NCBI GenBank assembly: GCA_014529385.2
Contig: CM043958.1
Span: 83,475,025 to 83,539,024, forward strand
Direction of reading: 5' to 3'
DNA length: 64,000 nucleotides
From: Adiantum capillus-veneris
Taxonomy: Eukaryota > Streptophyta > Polypodiopsida > Polypodiales > Pteridaceae
The first letter of the stretch is position 1. The number at the start of each line of letters is the position of its first letter. A program made the translations under genes and the position numbers. Below, in pieces: positions 45,441 to 57,284 of this stretch. Under the pieces are notes generated by a model. That model did no database searches. It saw only the letters and a list, made by a program, of their open reading frames with translations, and was not told where the DNA came from.

Positions 45441-46801
45441 CCAAAGGCATTTTTTTCCCTTTGGAAAATTTGGGTATGCAAGACCTTAGCTTTAGGTTTT
45501 CATTAATGCTTTTTGTGTGCTTTTGGATTCAAATAAATGGATTTTGTAGCTTGTGTTTACACTTAGCTTCAAAAAGCTTCTTTTGCAAATAAAAAGATCA
45601 AGAGGCTTCTCTACAAAGGGGATGATTGCTAAAGGATGCGCAAAAAGCATGAGTAGGTGTAATCCTTCCATGATTTTTCTCTTTTTATCTCTTCATTCTC
45701 TTGCTTGGCTTAAGTGAAATTTTGCTTCTAAGCTATGTTTTTTTCATGTTCAAAAGCTAGGCATTTTAAAGTTTCAACACTTTGCTTTGTGAAAATTAAC
45801 TCATAAAAAAAATTTGGTTTTATGTGTGCTAATCATAGGTAATTGGACTTGACCTTAGGTTAGTGTAGGTTCATTTTTTCATTAGTCCTAGATTCTTAGT
45901 GATAGTTTTAATACTCCATTCATTTTTAACATGACCTAGGGCTATGATTAGGCTTTATTCCTTTAGTCCAATTGCCATTAGAATCTCATGTTGGAAGCAA
46001 TAAAAATGTGCTAAAAAATGAATCAACGAAGGAAAAAAGTGTCAAGAAAAAGTAGCAAAAATGCTACTGGACACATGAAAATCAAAATATATATGTTATG
46101 TTGTGTCTATGTGAGACCTAGCGCCTTATTGGCACTTGGCAAGCAAGTGGAATCACCTTGTCTCGCTTGGTCAAGGCCCTAAACCAATGCCTTGTGCTGA
46201 TAGGGGTTAGTCGTCACCTTGGTAGGCTAGTAGGCTTTTGGAACACATTCTTGAGGGTTCAAGGAGCCAAGAGTTGTACCTAGACTTGCCTTGGGATGGT
46301 AGTCTTGTGATTGTGCTTTAATTTTTTCAATGAATGAAAAAAACAGAACTTCCATGAGCTTCAAAAAGCTTTGACAATGTACTAATAGACTAGGAGCTTT
46401 TTTATAGCCCGTAGACATGATAGACTTGAATGATTTATTAAGACTCTTTGACATAGTTTTTAGGCTAGTAGGTTTATGAACTTGCATTAGCCTAGGGTCA
46501 TAATTGATTGCTTATGTTTCATGTATAAAACTAAAATTCCAAGTGGTTTAATCTTCACAATAGTTTAGGTGTTTTTTTGCTTTATGTTGTCTAGTTTTTT
46601 ACTATGATTAACCTATTTTTAGAAGAAAAAAGTCACTTTGTATGATTGTTCATTTGTGCTTCATGTTTTATTCATTCTTGGTGGCCTTTGATGCTCATTA
46701 CTTGTTCTTATATTTTGCAGCTCAACATTTCTTCCATGAACTTGCTTTCTACCATGTCACCGTGTCTTGCTTCACCGGCACACGAGGAGGTGCGTCAAAT
46801 T

Positions 46802-46814
46802 AGGAAGGGGGGAA
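46802..46814 (+). other. Polypurine tract of the LARD-like element
   Basis: aggaaggggggaa directly before the 3' LTR. Confidence 0.85.
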
Positions 46815-47596
46815 TGTTAGCAGAAACTAACACAGGATACACCAATTATGCACCAAGCTGTGGATGTGCTATAGTGCACAATATGTCCTTTTCATTGTAT
46901 AGGGCCTTGGGATCATTTAGGAGTTCCAAAGGTGTATGAGTTTAGGCTAGAGAGCTCAATTTTACCCCATAGTTGAAGGGTTTGAGGCCCAAAGCTATAA
47001 AAGAGCCCTATGCTTAATGAGTAGTCATTCTTGGGTGAGTTCTCCTCTTTGTTGAATGGATGGTCATGAGTCTCATGGGATTTCCATGCCCATGTAGCTC
47101 TTGATTTCTAATAATCAATTACACTTTCTTTCTTATTAGTCTTCTTTGTTTCATTGTGTGGAGTGAGATTGTATTAGTGTGATGGTAGATCTCTAATCCC
47201 TTTTTTGAGTTAATCTATTCTATCCACACCATTGGCCATGGTGTGTGAGGGCTATGCCGCATTGAGGGGTTGTGCCAGAATGTGCACACTAATGTGGAGT
47301 AGGTATGTTAATTGTATGCTTGTGTCATTGTGCGATCAGAGTTGTGAATAGAGTGATTGACATGAGAGGTTAATTTCAACCACATGATTGTGTGCAAGTG
47401 ATTAGTAAGTAGGAATGTATTGTTGATTAGATGAATCCCTTTCCATGGCTTCTCTCTATGATGAGTAGAAGGATCCCTTGAATCCTCTATGTCTATACAT
47501 CTTAAGCTTGTGCTTCCATGCCCTAGCCGGGTTGCCGATCCACGATTTGACAATTTTGTGGGTTGCGATTAGGTTGTGCTACAACGCATCCCTTCA
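46815..47596 (+). repeat. 3' LTR of the LARD-like element
   Basis: 782 bp, TGTTAGCAG...CCTTCA. TATA box at 46996-47003. The right flank is ACAAA. Confidence 0.92.
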
Positions 47597-47601
47597 ACAA
47601 A

Positions 47602-48327
47602 TTCTTAGTACAGTAGTCCACATCACTTTATCCTCATCAATGACGTAAATAAGCTAGCATTCGTAGAGTGAGCTTGGGTAATTCTATGAAGAAAGAAGGC
47701 CAAATCATAGCATACACAGATACAACGTGGTTCTGAGAATAGAATCTTAGTTCTATCAAAAAGACTAGCCACATCCAGAGGCCAGGATTAAAAGACCAAA
47801 AAATAAGCCACAGAACAGATCTCTAATCAAGACACGGTCAGTAGAAGTTACCCGCTACTAAAACTCAGGTAGAGATCAAATCACAGTGAGCACAATAATT
47901 CCTAAAAACCCTTCAAACCCCTAGCTCAGGTAGGCTCACATCTTAGAGACTCAAACTACCCAAGAACTTAGGAGTAGTTGATATTGTAACAATAAGTCAG
48001 AAAGAAGAGTTTAAGAGCCATATGATTACCAAATGAACTAGTCTAAACATCAACCAATCAACTAGTACCCAATCAACCCCCTTTTTATAATAAATAACCA
48101 TAAATAGAAGCATTTAATCCAATTAGGCCAATTGAAATCAGTTAGCATGGAATTCAAGTCCTAATGCACATATTCAATAGTTAATATTGCTAGTACAAAG
48201 CAAAGTCAGTAGAAAAATACACTTTCTTTTTGCATTCAACACCCAACCGGGAGAGAAAATATCATTTTTAGAATGAATGTTCCATGGCAAGATCCAAAAC
48301 CTAGCATAGTCTATGTTTCTAAATGAG
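47602..48327. other. Unassigned interval
   Basis: Continuation of the insertion target at 38405-40011. No frame or repeat recognised. Confidence 0.5.
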
Positions 48328-50173
48328 TGAGTTATAAAATTTTCTTTGTGTTCAACGTCAAGTAAGAGCATGAGCAAAATATCAGAGTTTATTTATGAAG
48401 AGGCAAACCACCTTAGTAATAGCAGAGGTAAGCAAGTTTTCCAAACATCCAAAACCTGTATCAACTCAAATTTTAGCAGTAAATCTCTTTCCTATGGTCT
48501 TGTTAATCAAAACTTGCAAGCCAAAATCATATCTTTAAAAAATCCCCATGTAACTCTCCGGAGGAATAAATATCATTGACCAGTAAACCACCACAATGAT
48601 ACTCCATAATACAAACCAGTGTCAGCATTTCACCCACCTCATTAGAGAGATTAAGCCAGATAACAATAGATATCATGGTATTATTTGCGAAATGTATGTA
48701 TGTAGCCAGATTAGAACTTGCAAATTTATCATTTGAGTGAGCTACTCCCTTATCCTCCTACATCAAAACTTCAATTATTCATTCTTTATAGGCAGACAAA
48801 AAGGAGTGGAACCAAAATTGTACAACAAGTAGCTAATACAAGGCAGGTATCCTTCCAAAGCCTAACAAGCATAAACCATGCTTAGAGACCAGTATCTTTA
48901 AACAATACATGGAAGTGATCGTGTAGATCATGTGAGCATAGTCCTAACCAAGGGATAGATTTAATTCTCACCTTAAATGGTATCTGATGATAGAGAAATT
49001 CGGCCACATTTGGTTGTTTTAATTTCGCAAGGGACAGCACAGCCAAACCAATGCTTATTTACTAGACCACAATTACCTTCTCTATTTTGCAAAAAGGCAA
49101 AAAGACAGAAAGAACCCAAGTCTAAGTGAGGGGAGAAGAGCCCCTCAGCTTTATATAGGGGTAGTCAATTCGTATGAAGCAACACAAAGAATGTCAGCTA
49201 CCTACTGTTGGAATACCGAGACAGGGGAAAACACCAAAAGTCATCAGTTATGGAGGTGCCGCAGTCGCCTAGCATAGGACCTTCTCTATAGGAGGGTAGG
49301 ATAATTTACTGCTTAGAATCATACCAAGTAGTGATGGCCCAAATTCCATCCCAAGCCACCCACCATAAATCTAGGTTATCAGAACGAGATGTGTTTCATC
49401 GTGAAGCACCATGAGTGAAAGGGAAAGAGACCAATTGTGTAAAAGTGCATTAACCTCGTATTGCAAAGTGCAATTTCTTTATGCCAGAACGGAAGTAAAC
49501 TTAACCTTTAATTTTCTTTATGGGTTAAATTTTTTAGGGATTGCTCCCATTGAGCCTATCTTTAAAAAATTGGTTCACACTAAACCAAGCTAACCAAGAT
49601 AGCAATGTAAGTAATAATCAGTATCAAGGACCCAATCAAAATTACCCTATGAGGTAATTACAAGGTTTAATCTCAAGCAGGACACCATCATGCTCAAAAT
49701 AAACCACTCATAATCTGAAGTAATCATGTTGCACGAGTCTCAAAGCCTTAGTCAGTTGCTTAGAAGTATATGAGTATGTGTGTATTAAGGTGGTTGAAGC
49801 ATTTGCTGCATAAATAGTTCAAGTAGCAATACTTGTAGGTTGAGTATAGATATAAGTGTAGCTTAGAAATAAGCTAACATAATCAGATATCATGACAAGT
49901 GTGTGTGTGTGTGTGTACCCGCCCCCAGGCGCCACACACAATGGGTTGACAGTAGGCCCATTGTGTATGGGCCTACTGCCTCATCAAGTAGATGAGAGTA
50001 ACAAAAGTCGAGTATGAATCTCTAGCAGAGATATGCGAAGTCAAAGAGTCCCTGAAGAGGGCAAAGCCAGTTTTTTCAACACAGTATCTGATATTGTCTT
50101 CAAGGAAGACATTACTCCTCGAGGAGTTTTAAGGCTTTGGCAGCCAATTTTAAAAACGTATGGTTGTAATTCA
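48328..50173 (-). repeat. Second copy of the 1.85 kb gypsy LTR (solo or truncated)
   Basis: Aligns with 36552-38404 from end to end, including the minus-strand TATA box (49151-49160) and the start of the (GT)n tract. No primer site lies on its left, no purine tract on its right, and the flanks (atgag / tgttt) are not a duplication. It is therefore a solo LTR that lost its duplication, or a fragment. The 61-codon frame present in the first copy is shifted here by one lost base. Confidence 0.8.
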
Positions 50174-52040
50174 TGTTTGTGGTTACAACCTCTTGATGGC
50201 ATCGCTGCTCTGCTGAAGAAAAATTGGGGGGGGGGGGGGGGGGGGGTTGCTATGCCAGCCACAATATTGTTTGCAGCTGTAGCCTCTTGTTGAAGAAGAA
50301 GCAAGATAATATTTGCAGTTGCGACCTCTTGGCAAAATATGAAGGAAAAAAGTCCTGCGCCAGCATCGCCTGTACGGCTTTGCTGCATCGCTGATGGTGA
50401 TGCATGGCCATCGTCGCCTTGAGAAACCTCTTTAAACTATGCTCGGTTAAATTTAGGATGCTATATTTATGTAAGGTCCCCAACCCACCAATATCAAGAT
50501 CGGGAAGGAATCCTTGACATGTCTGTAGGTCTAATAAAAATCAGAGTCTCTAAACAAGAAAAATCCAAGGAATATACCTTTACCATTGACAATGGCTTGG
50601 GTCTATAGCCTTAGAAGAAGACCTAATCATGTCTTGCAGTGGAAACGAGACAACGTATTAAAAGTCCAAAAAACTATTTCGGCCCTATAACTGCCACAAT
50701 TGGGCTAAGGTATCCTCAACCAACGCTTTTTTCCCCCAACAGATATGAGGGCACAACCGCTGGTGGACTCCTCTTCCAAGTGAAGAAGTTTTCTAAACGT
50801 TTTAGTGCACACGGATGGATAGTTACCTGACTAATCAGGTCCACCCGTCCATGATTGACAAACTTAGTCAATCCCCACTTACCACCCCGCACTCACACAT
50901 GATTCTTTTGTTATTTAATTACTACCACGTTCTTATCACAATTAAAATAATGATTCCTTTTACCTTCATAACAGAATTTTATTAAAACAGCCCTTGAAAA
51001 CAGTATTGAAGACATTCTTTTAGCAAACAGACATCTTTAAACTTAAGACAGTGTACTGTCAATCAAAACATTATCCATAATAACCATGACCAATACTCTT
51101 CTTGTCTCAAGACCACCTAAGGGTGAAAAAAAACGGCACCCATTCCTTATTCATAATCCGTAGTGGATAAACCCCCACCCAAGGTTCCGGGTGCCCATAC
51201 ACCAAACCAGTTGCCCATACAACCGGGCGGCTCGCCTATGATAAAAAACGGTATCCTAACTAATGTAGAAACATCAAGACATGACACGGAGTAGAAACTC
51301 ATCGTTCATGGGGGTAACCGATTTATCCGTGGCTAGAAATCCAATCATTATCATCAATTTATACTAAGGAATCGGAGGTGTCTTGAGACAAGATGTCTTA
51401 AGGATGATCAATCATATCTTTCGTAATTCAACTAGTTTTAACCCAAAAAATTCTTTCCTACATTATAAATAATGCACGTTGGAAGTTACTTTTTTTTTTT
51501 TTTGGGTCAATTTCCTTTCATGTTTCTTACTCACTCCTTACATATGCAATGCTAACTTATAAAAGAACTTAAACTATTTAAAGACTTAATTGAATAATCA
51601 GAAACCCACCTGGGATTGATCGATCATCTGCTGTTGCACTGGCGCCTGAAGACTCTCCTACGTAGGCCTACTACTGGGCCCGGCTTCGTCGTCGTACGAC
51701 GCTCTAGTTCGTTTTGGAGCTACGTCCTCATCATCAGATGTAGGATTTGCTCGGGTTTTCCGCCGCTTCCCTAAGGATTTTCTAAGCTCTCCTAATTTTC
51801 TTATAATTTTCTATGTCTTTTTCTTAATTTTCCCATCGACTTTTAAGCTTGGAATTTACTTATTTTGGGCTTAATATTTATTCTATTATTTTCTCTTAAA
51901 GATTTCATTTCCTCAACTTAATATCATAGGTTTACACTTACTTTAATATTCCTAAAAACTTTTGATCGCAAAATCTATTTATTTTAACTAATCTTTGGTC
52001 AAAAATAGGACTTTTAGTCAATTATAATTTTCTAAACTTA
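50174..52040. other. Unassigned interval with poly-G run
   Basis: A 21 bp G run (50226-50246) lies near the start. Words such as gttgcgacctcttgg and ggttacaacctcttg recur around it (50180 and 50320). From 50880 on the DNA is AT-rich and non-coding, with a GC-richer patch at 51640-51770. Confidence 0.45.
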
Positions 52041-52770
52041 TTAATAATTTATTCCATAATTATCACAAGTAGATAAGGATATTCTTGATCTCTGATAATT
52101 ATCTTATTATTTTCCAACTTAATTATATTATTTCCATCTTTAATTTTCAGCTAAAATTAGGATAATTTGACTTAAATAAATATTTATACTACTTTTCTAA
52201 CCTTGACATAATTATCACGGTCTCTTTATTATGTAAGATAACTGTGATAAATAGAATGTAATCATATAACATGATTTACTAATTTCCCCTTGAAATTTTA
52301 TCCAGAATGAGTATATTTTGGTTTAGATAAATATCTATACTAATTTTCTAACCTTGACATAATTATCACGGCCTTTTCATCATGTAATCTAGCTCTAGAA
52401 AATATTATGTAATCATATAGAATGATTTACTAATTTCTCTCTTTAGTTTTTAGCTAGAATTAGTATAATTTGACGTAGATAAATATCTATACTACTTTTC
52501 TAACCTTGAAATAATTATCATGGGTTTCCTAACATATAGTTAACCTCTGATAAATAACTCAAAGCATTCTGAATCAATTTACTAATTGCTCTTTTTTAAT
52601 TTATCCTAAAAACAGAGTAATTCTGCTAAAGTAATTAGGTAAATTAATTATCTGAGTGTGACATAATTATCACGGATTCTCAAACATATAATTAACTTCT
52701 AATAAATAACTCGAAGCATTTTGAATCAATTTGATTATTTTCTCATTTAATGCTCTCTAAAAAAATAGTG
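52041..52770. repeat. Tandem repeat, four units of about 152 bp
   Basis: The phrase taaccttgacataattatcacgg marks each unit, at 52201, 52352, 52504 and 52656 (spacings 151, 152, 152). Units also share gataaatatctatactac and tgatttactaattt words. They have diverged noticeably. The period is close to a nucleosome repeat, but four units are too few to call satellite DNA. Confidence 0.85.
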
Positions 52771-53687
52771 TAATTCTGCCTAATTAATTATGAAAATTAC
52801 TCAAAAAATCATAAGATAATTTTTCTAGCTTAATAACTTTCTAATATAGCTCTGATAATTATCTCAACTTAATCTAAACTTAATTAATATTTAATTAAAA
52901 GAGGATTTTTGAGTATACATAGGCTTAATCTTTAATTTATTAAGAAAATAGATTAATCTAGCCTTGCTAGTTAAGAAGGATTAGGCTAATTACCATTTAA
53001 TTTAATCAACTAGAGATTAATATCTAGTGATTTCTGCGTAGTGATCTCTCTAGATGAGAGAGAGTGTGTCAAGGCTTCGAGTCTGTCCGAAATTGTGAAG
53101 CAAGGGTCATATTTATAGGTTTCTAGGCACTCACAGGCTGGAAAATGGCAATAACTTGCATCCCAATCAGCCCTACAGGTCAGAAAATACCCCCTGCTGC
53201 TAAATCTAGTTTGGGAGAGTTCATCATTACCCCACACAACCCCCCAGATACACAGAATCATTTTTACTAATTTCTCTGATTTTTAATGATGAAAATTGAA
53301 AATGTCAATAATTTCTAGAACCTTAGGATAAGAACTCGTTATTGATAATAATTACTGAAACCATCCAATTTTACTTAACTAATTAAATTCCTAGTGTAAT
53401 CTTTCAGAGCCCGTAACTTTCCAGATTTTATCAAAATTTTGTTCTGAAAATTTCTAGCCCAAGGTTTGCTGTGCTTAAGATTCCCAAAATACCAATATTT
53501 GCCACGATTGGACAATTCTACATTGCTTTTTCAATAATCATATTAGTTTGATTAAGCTTTATACAATCTTTAAGTTTTCAAAAACTGGAAACCTTACAAT
53601 TTACTTGGTAGGTAAGCCATTGCACTAGACCGGCCCACAAGAAGTTTTGGACAAATTCTCACAATAATTCCCACACTGTGACTTACC
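52771..53687. other. Unassigned AT-rich interval
   Basis: No reading frame or repeat partner found. An 83-codon minus-strand frame at 53010-53261 has no recognisable motif. Confidence 0.45.
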
Positions 53688-54099
53688 TCAACATCATGAG
53701 CTTCTGTAAGGGAGGCGTTGCACACCTAGCTAGGTATGATTGAGGGCACGGTTCCTTGAGGGGTGCACTATGTAATCATGTTAATGTATAATGTGAGTTT
53801 GAAAGGAGGTATTTTAAAATGCTTAAATTTTAGTCAATTTAACAGAGATAAATTAAAATAATGGGTTGTTATATTCAGCTTTGAAAAAAAATCCTAAAAT
53901 AAGGGGTCATTTTATTCATTCAAACATGTTAAAAGAGGGGTTTTTTTAATAGCCCATGAACGCACGTTATATATGGGGGTACTGAAAGGTGAAACCCCCG
54001 AGAGGGGACCGTCGGCCGAATGGGGGGCCGGTGGTCCCTTGCCCCCAATCGTACCTAGCTAGGTATGCAATGCCTCTCGAGCAGAAGCTCATGATGTTA
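53688..54099. repeat. 57 bp terminal inverted repeat around a MITE-like copy
   Basis: aacatcatgagcttctg at 53689 and its complement ending at 54099 open a pair of 57 bp arms (53689-53745 and 54043-54099) that also share acctagctaggta. Within lies MITE-like copy 3 and a GC-rich remainder. The arms could be the ends of a separate foldback element into which the MITE-like copy was inserted. I see no target duplication outside the arms. Confidence 0.8.
53755..54002 (+). mobile_element. MITE-like element, copy 3
   Basis: About 248 bp with inverted ends cttgaggggtgcact and, reversed, ctcgggggtttcacc. It is similar to copy 1 throughout: both contain aaggggtcattttattcatt and caaacatgttaaaagagggg. 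The 8 bp flanks (cacggttc / aggggacc) do not match, so no duplication is visible. Confidence 0.72.
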
Positions 54100-54109
54100 T
54101 GCATTATAT

Positions 54110-55267
54110 GAAAAACACTGAGAAAGACTTTGTTTTCTTACATGAGAATTTTTCTAAATCTTCTTGTGGCTTGCCCTCGACCCAAATTGCACCACAGCTA
54201 GGCGCTATAGCTTGATTTTATTTTATGGTTTTAGGCACTTTCTTTTAAATTTGACACTGAAAAGGAACGCGTGCATGCTACAGAAGCCGACGATGATCCA
54301 ATTGCTTCCTTGTTTCGAAGGCCTACGTAGAGTTGGAAGCCAACATTAGCTTTTTTGAAAGCATTGGCTGGACCTTGCGGGGTGAGAGACAAGGGATTGA
54401 CAGCAGGGGTGATTGATCGGCGATGGGTGCGTTTTGGAGTGTTGGATCAACGCAATAGGGGGGGAAAGCTTTTATACACGTGTCCTCGCCATGTGTGTAA
54501 CAACGCACAATAGGCGGGCTAGTTAAGGTCTCGGAGTGTGGAGGGGTAATTCCAGGGTTTGAGTCGCGAGCGGCAATGGTGGGGAGCCTATTTTTTTATC
54601 TCATGGAGATGGAATCAACGGTGGATTAAACTCCCACCGTAGCCACTTCTCCGAAGGCAATCATCTAGTGTTCAGTCCCATTTTCAACATCATCATTTCC
54701 CTTAGAGTCGAAATTCTTATCATCACTACGAAGCTTGTATGAGCTCTATTCTGTTATGGTTATAGCTAAGTGTGCCCAAATGAATCGACGATAGCTTCAC
54801 ACCCACATGCATGGTACTTAAGGATAGCTTAAGTATCTTTTCACTTTTTGTGAAGCATCAAGCTCATACTTTTGTAGCCTGGCTTAGATGATTCTATCTC
54901 GACAACACTACAAGGTCCGTTATCTGCAAATGGAGCTTGAGCAATGAGGCTAAGTTGATTGAAGAGGAAGAACACAGAAGCAATGGTGATGGAAGACATG
55001 ATAGCAGAAGTGTTTCTCAACTTTGATTTTCTTGAGCTTCTTATCGAGCTCTACACCATCCTCTTTATCATCTTCAGAAAGGTCTCTTCTACCTTCTTTT
55101 TTTATGTGGCTAGCTTTTCTAGGCATTCTTCTCAAAGTTGTTGTGCTCCTTCCATTGATCTTTGAACTTGCAATTTATGGATTTTCTCTGTTGTTTATAT
55201 TTTCTTGCAGACTAGAGGGATTGTAGCATCCTTCTCCTCTTAAGTGGACTGATATTCGGAGGGAGTG
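54110..55267. other. Unassigned interval upstream of a gypsy LTR
   Basis: Mostly unique sequence, partly G-rich (54370-54600). A Lys/Glu-rich minus-strand frame (55135-54950) has no domain. The last bases, ggagggag before 55268, look like a polypurine tract. Confidence 0.4.
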
Positions 55268-55453
55268 TCACAATTTCTAGCTTTGACTTCTCCACTTAGC
55301 TCAAAGTTGGACCTTGTGTCCTCACTATAATGGAATATGGCTATAACATTGATTGTAGCAAAAATGAAATGACAATAGTGATCATTTTCTTTAAGAATCA
55401 CTATTGTTATTTCATTTCCACTACAGTCAATGTTATAGCCATATTCCATTACA
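55268..55453 (+). repeat. Short gypsy LTR ending in a large hairpin
   Basis: Proposed 186 bp LTR from TGTCAC to TTACA. The right end is well fixed by the primer site; the left end rests on the purine run before it and is less sure. Its right part is an inverted repeat: arms 55328-55382 and 55397-55451, 55 bp each with few mismatches, loop 14 bases. No second LTR is in the window. Confidence 0.6.
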
Positions 55454-55454
55454 T

Positions 55455-55467
55455 TGGTGTCAGAGCT
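55455..55467 (+). other. Primer-binding site (tRNA-Met type)
   Basis: tggtgtcagagct, one change from tggtatcagagc, one base after the LTR end. The leader 55468-55858 that follows is non-coding. Confidence 0.82.
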
Positions 55468-55858
55468 ATTGGTTTCTCTTTGCTTGCTTAAGAAAAGAGG
55501 TCCTTAAGTTTTCCATGAAAGGTTGGACCTGTTCATTTCAAGAGGGTAAGTGGGATAGGGATCTAGTAACCTGGTTGAGAAGCACTTAGTTTGAGGTACA
55601 CTATTGGGAACTATAGACTTAATATTAGAGTCTTTCATGGCTTGCCTTTGACTTACCATTATTGAGCTACTATCAAGCTCAACAGGAATCATAATTAGCC
55701 GAGAAATATTAGACCCTCTCCACTACTCTTTGCAATCAACAGTCTCTAAACCACAGGTGTGGCTACTGAGAGTTAATTTTCAAAAGTAAAGAAGAGTGGC
55801 AACTAAGGTTTTTGAGGGTACCAAAGCACAAAGTAGCATATACATAAGTTTAGTTAGC

Positions 55859-57284
55859 ATGGCTGACAATAATAAAGAGAGTAGAATGAATATTGACAAC
55901 TTTGATTTTGCACATGAAGGTGCTACTGATGAGGCTCCAATGTTTGTAAACTATCTTATCACTAGGTTGGAACAAGCTATGGGAAACCTTGCCTTGCAAG
56001 CCAAAGTTACTCAACAACTTTGTGCTTATGGTATTTCTCTACCTCTCCAAGAAGAGAGAGCGTTTAGGAAGCCTCTTGTTGAGACTTCCAAAAGAAGACT
56101 CTCCTTGATAAGAGAAGAGGAGGAATCCAATGAACGAGAAAGAAGTGAATCTCCAAATTTGTTTGAAGATATGGCTCCACAAAGACGGTGGTCACGACGA
56201 TCCCCAACTCCTCCCAAGAGGAAAAGATCCTATAGTCCTTCTCCTCATTACTCCAAAAAGGAAGAGAGGAATCAAAGGAAGAAAAAGGTGAGAAAGAGGT
56301 CACCCTCTTCTTCATCTTCCTCCTCTTTTGACGAAAGGGATGACTATTCTCCTAGAGAATACAAGAGGAGAGGACATCACAAATCCTATGTTGCTTGGAA
56401 AAGTTCTTACAAGCTTAAGAAGTTCAAAGAGGGAGGAAAGAGTATCTCTTTTCTCACCTATGATGGCAACTTTGGTGCTACAGATAAAGTTTTGGCCTTC
56501 ATCGAGAAATTTGATACGGCCTTTGGAGATGAGGGATTCACAAAGTCCTCCAAGCTATGTCATGTGGCTATGCACTTTCAAAAATCTTCTCGTCAATGGT
56601 GGGCTAGCCTTCATGGCAACAAGAAAGCTTCAAAGACATGGAAAACTCTATGAGTTTCCATCAGGAAGCAATTCCTTGCAAGTGATGCCAAAGATAAAGT
56701 GCTCACCAAATGGTGGAGTTTGAAGCTACTCTCCAATGAGTCTATCCACAAATATGTAGACAAGTTTTGGGATTTACATCTCAAAGCTATAGTCTTTCAA
56801 AAGATAGACTTCACCGAGCAAAAGCAACAATTTGGTATAGAATTACCTGAAGAAATGGTCGAGTATGTCAACTCACAATGGGCCTGGTTCTATCATCGAA
56901 GTCATCCACCACACTAAGGTTTCGTCTCGTATTACTATTCAGCAAGAGGCTAAAATAAATACCAAGCCCATGGAAAATAAAGATCGAAATGATTCAAGAG
57001 GGAAGAACAATGCTCAAAGTTCTTTCCAAGGCGATTTCAACAACAACAACAACAACAACAAGACCAAGGATAAAGGAGTTTACAAAGGTAAAAATAAACT
57101 CTCTTTTGAAGAGTTAGAGACTTTTTGCATGGATCATAAGTGTTTTAAGTGTGGGGAGCATGGACATGGCTATCATTCTTACCCCCCCAAAAGAAATGCC
57201 CGCAATAAGACTCCTAGGTCATCTATGGTCAAAGATCCAAAAGAGGTGTCTCATTGCAAAGGATCATTCCTTTCCTATGCTTGA
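55859..57284 (+). pseudogene. gag with SR-rich segment, plus-strand gypsy element
   Basis: The likely start is MADNNKESR at 55859. After an N-terminal helical part comes an Arg/Ser-rich, SR-protein-like segment (56180-56371) containing RRWSRRSPTPPKRKRSYSPSP and a run of seven Ser. Then the capsid core: FLTYDGNFGATDKVLAFIEKF, WWASLHG, then in shifted frames KWWSLKLLSNESIHKYVDKF. The zinc knuckle CFKCGEHGHGYHSY lacks the last Cys (Tyr instead). An Asn run precedes it. A stop at 56651-56653 and a frameshift near 56880 break the gene. Confidence 0.82.

Larger units (their letters stand above)
40950..46801 (+). other. Non-coding interior of the LARD-like element
   Basis: AT-rich sequence with recurring gtgtgtgtgca words (41350-42120) and no protein similarity. 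An unusual GC-richer patch at 42900-43980 holds CT and CA microsatellites and several short overlapping frames; it may be a separate old insertion, though I see no matching ends. Tandem units of about 133 bp lie at 44940-45440. Confidence 0.7.
40017..47596 (+). mobile_element. Non-coding LTR retrotransposon (LARD-like)
   Basis: LTRs at 40017-40927 and 46815-47596 (TG...CA), a tRNA-Asp-type primer site two bases after the first, a purine tract directly before the second, and a perfect 5 bp target duplication ACAAA at 40012-40016 and 47597-47601. The 5.9 kb interior has no gag or pol similarity on either strand. Large LTR elements without coding sequence are called LARDs and depend on proteins of other elements. 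The primer-site type suggests a gypsy helper of the Athila/Tat class, such as the family with LTRs at 36552-38404. Confidence 0.92.

Noticed and set aside
48328-50173. 3' or 5' partner LTR of the element with LTR 36552-38404
   Set aside because: The primer site adjoins the left side of 36552, which places the element body leftwards; 48328 has no primer site and 38405 no purine tract.
54950-55135. Lys/Glu-rich minus-strand frame as a gene
   Set aside because: Low-complexity composition, no domain, and equally long frames on the other strand.
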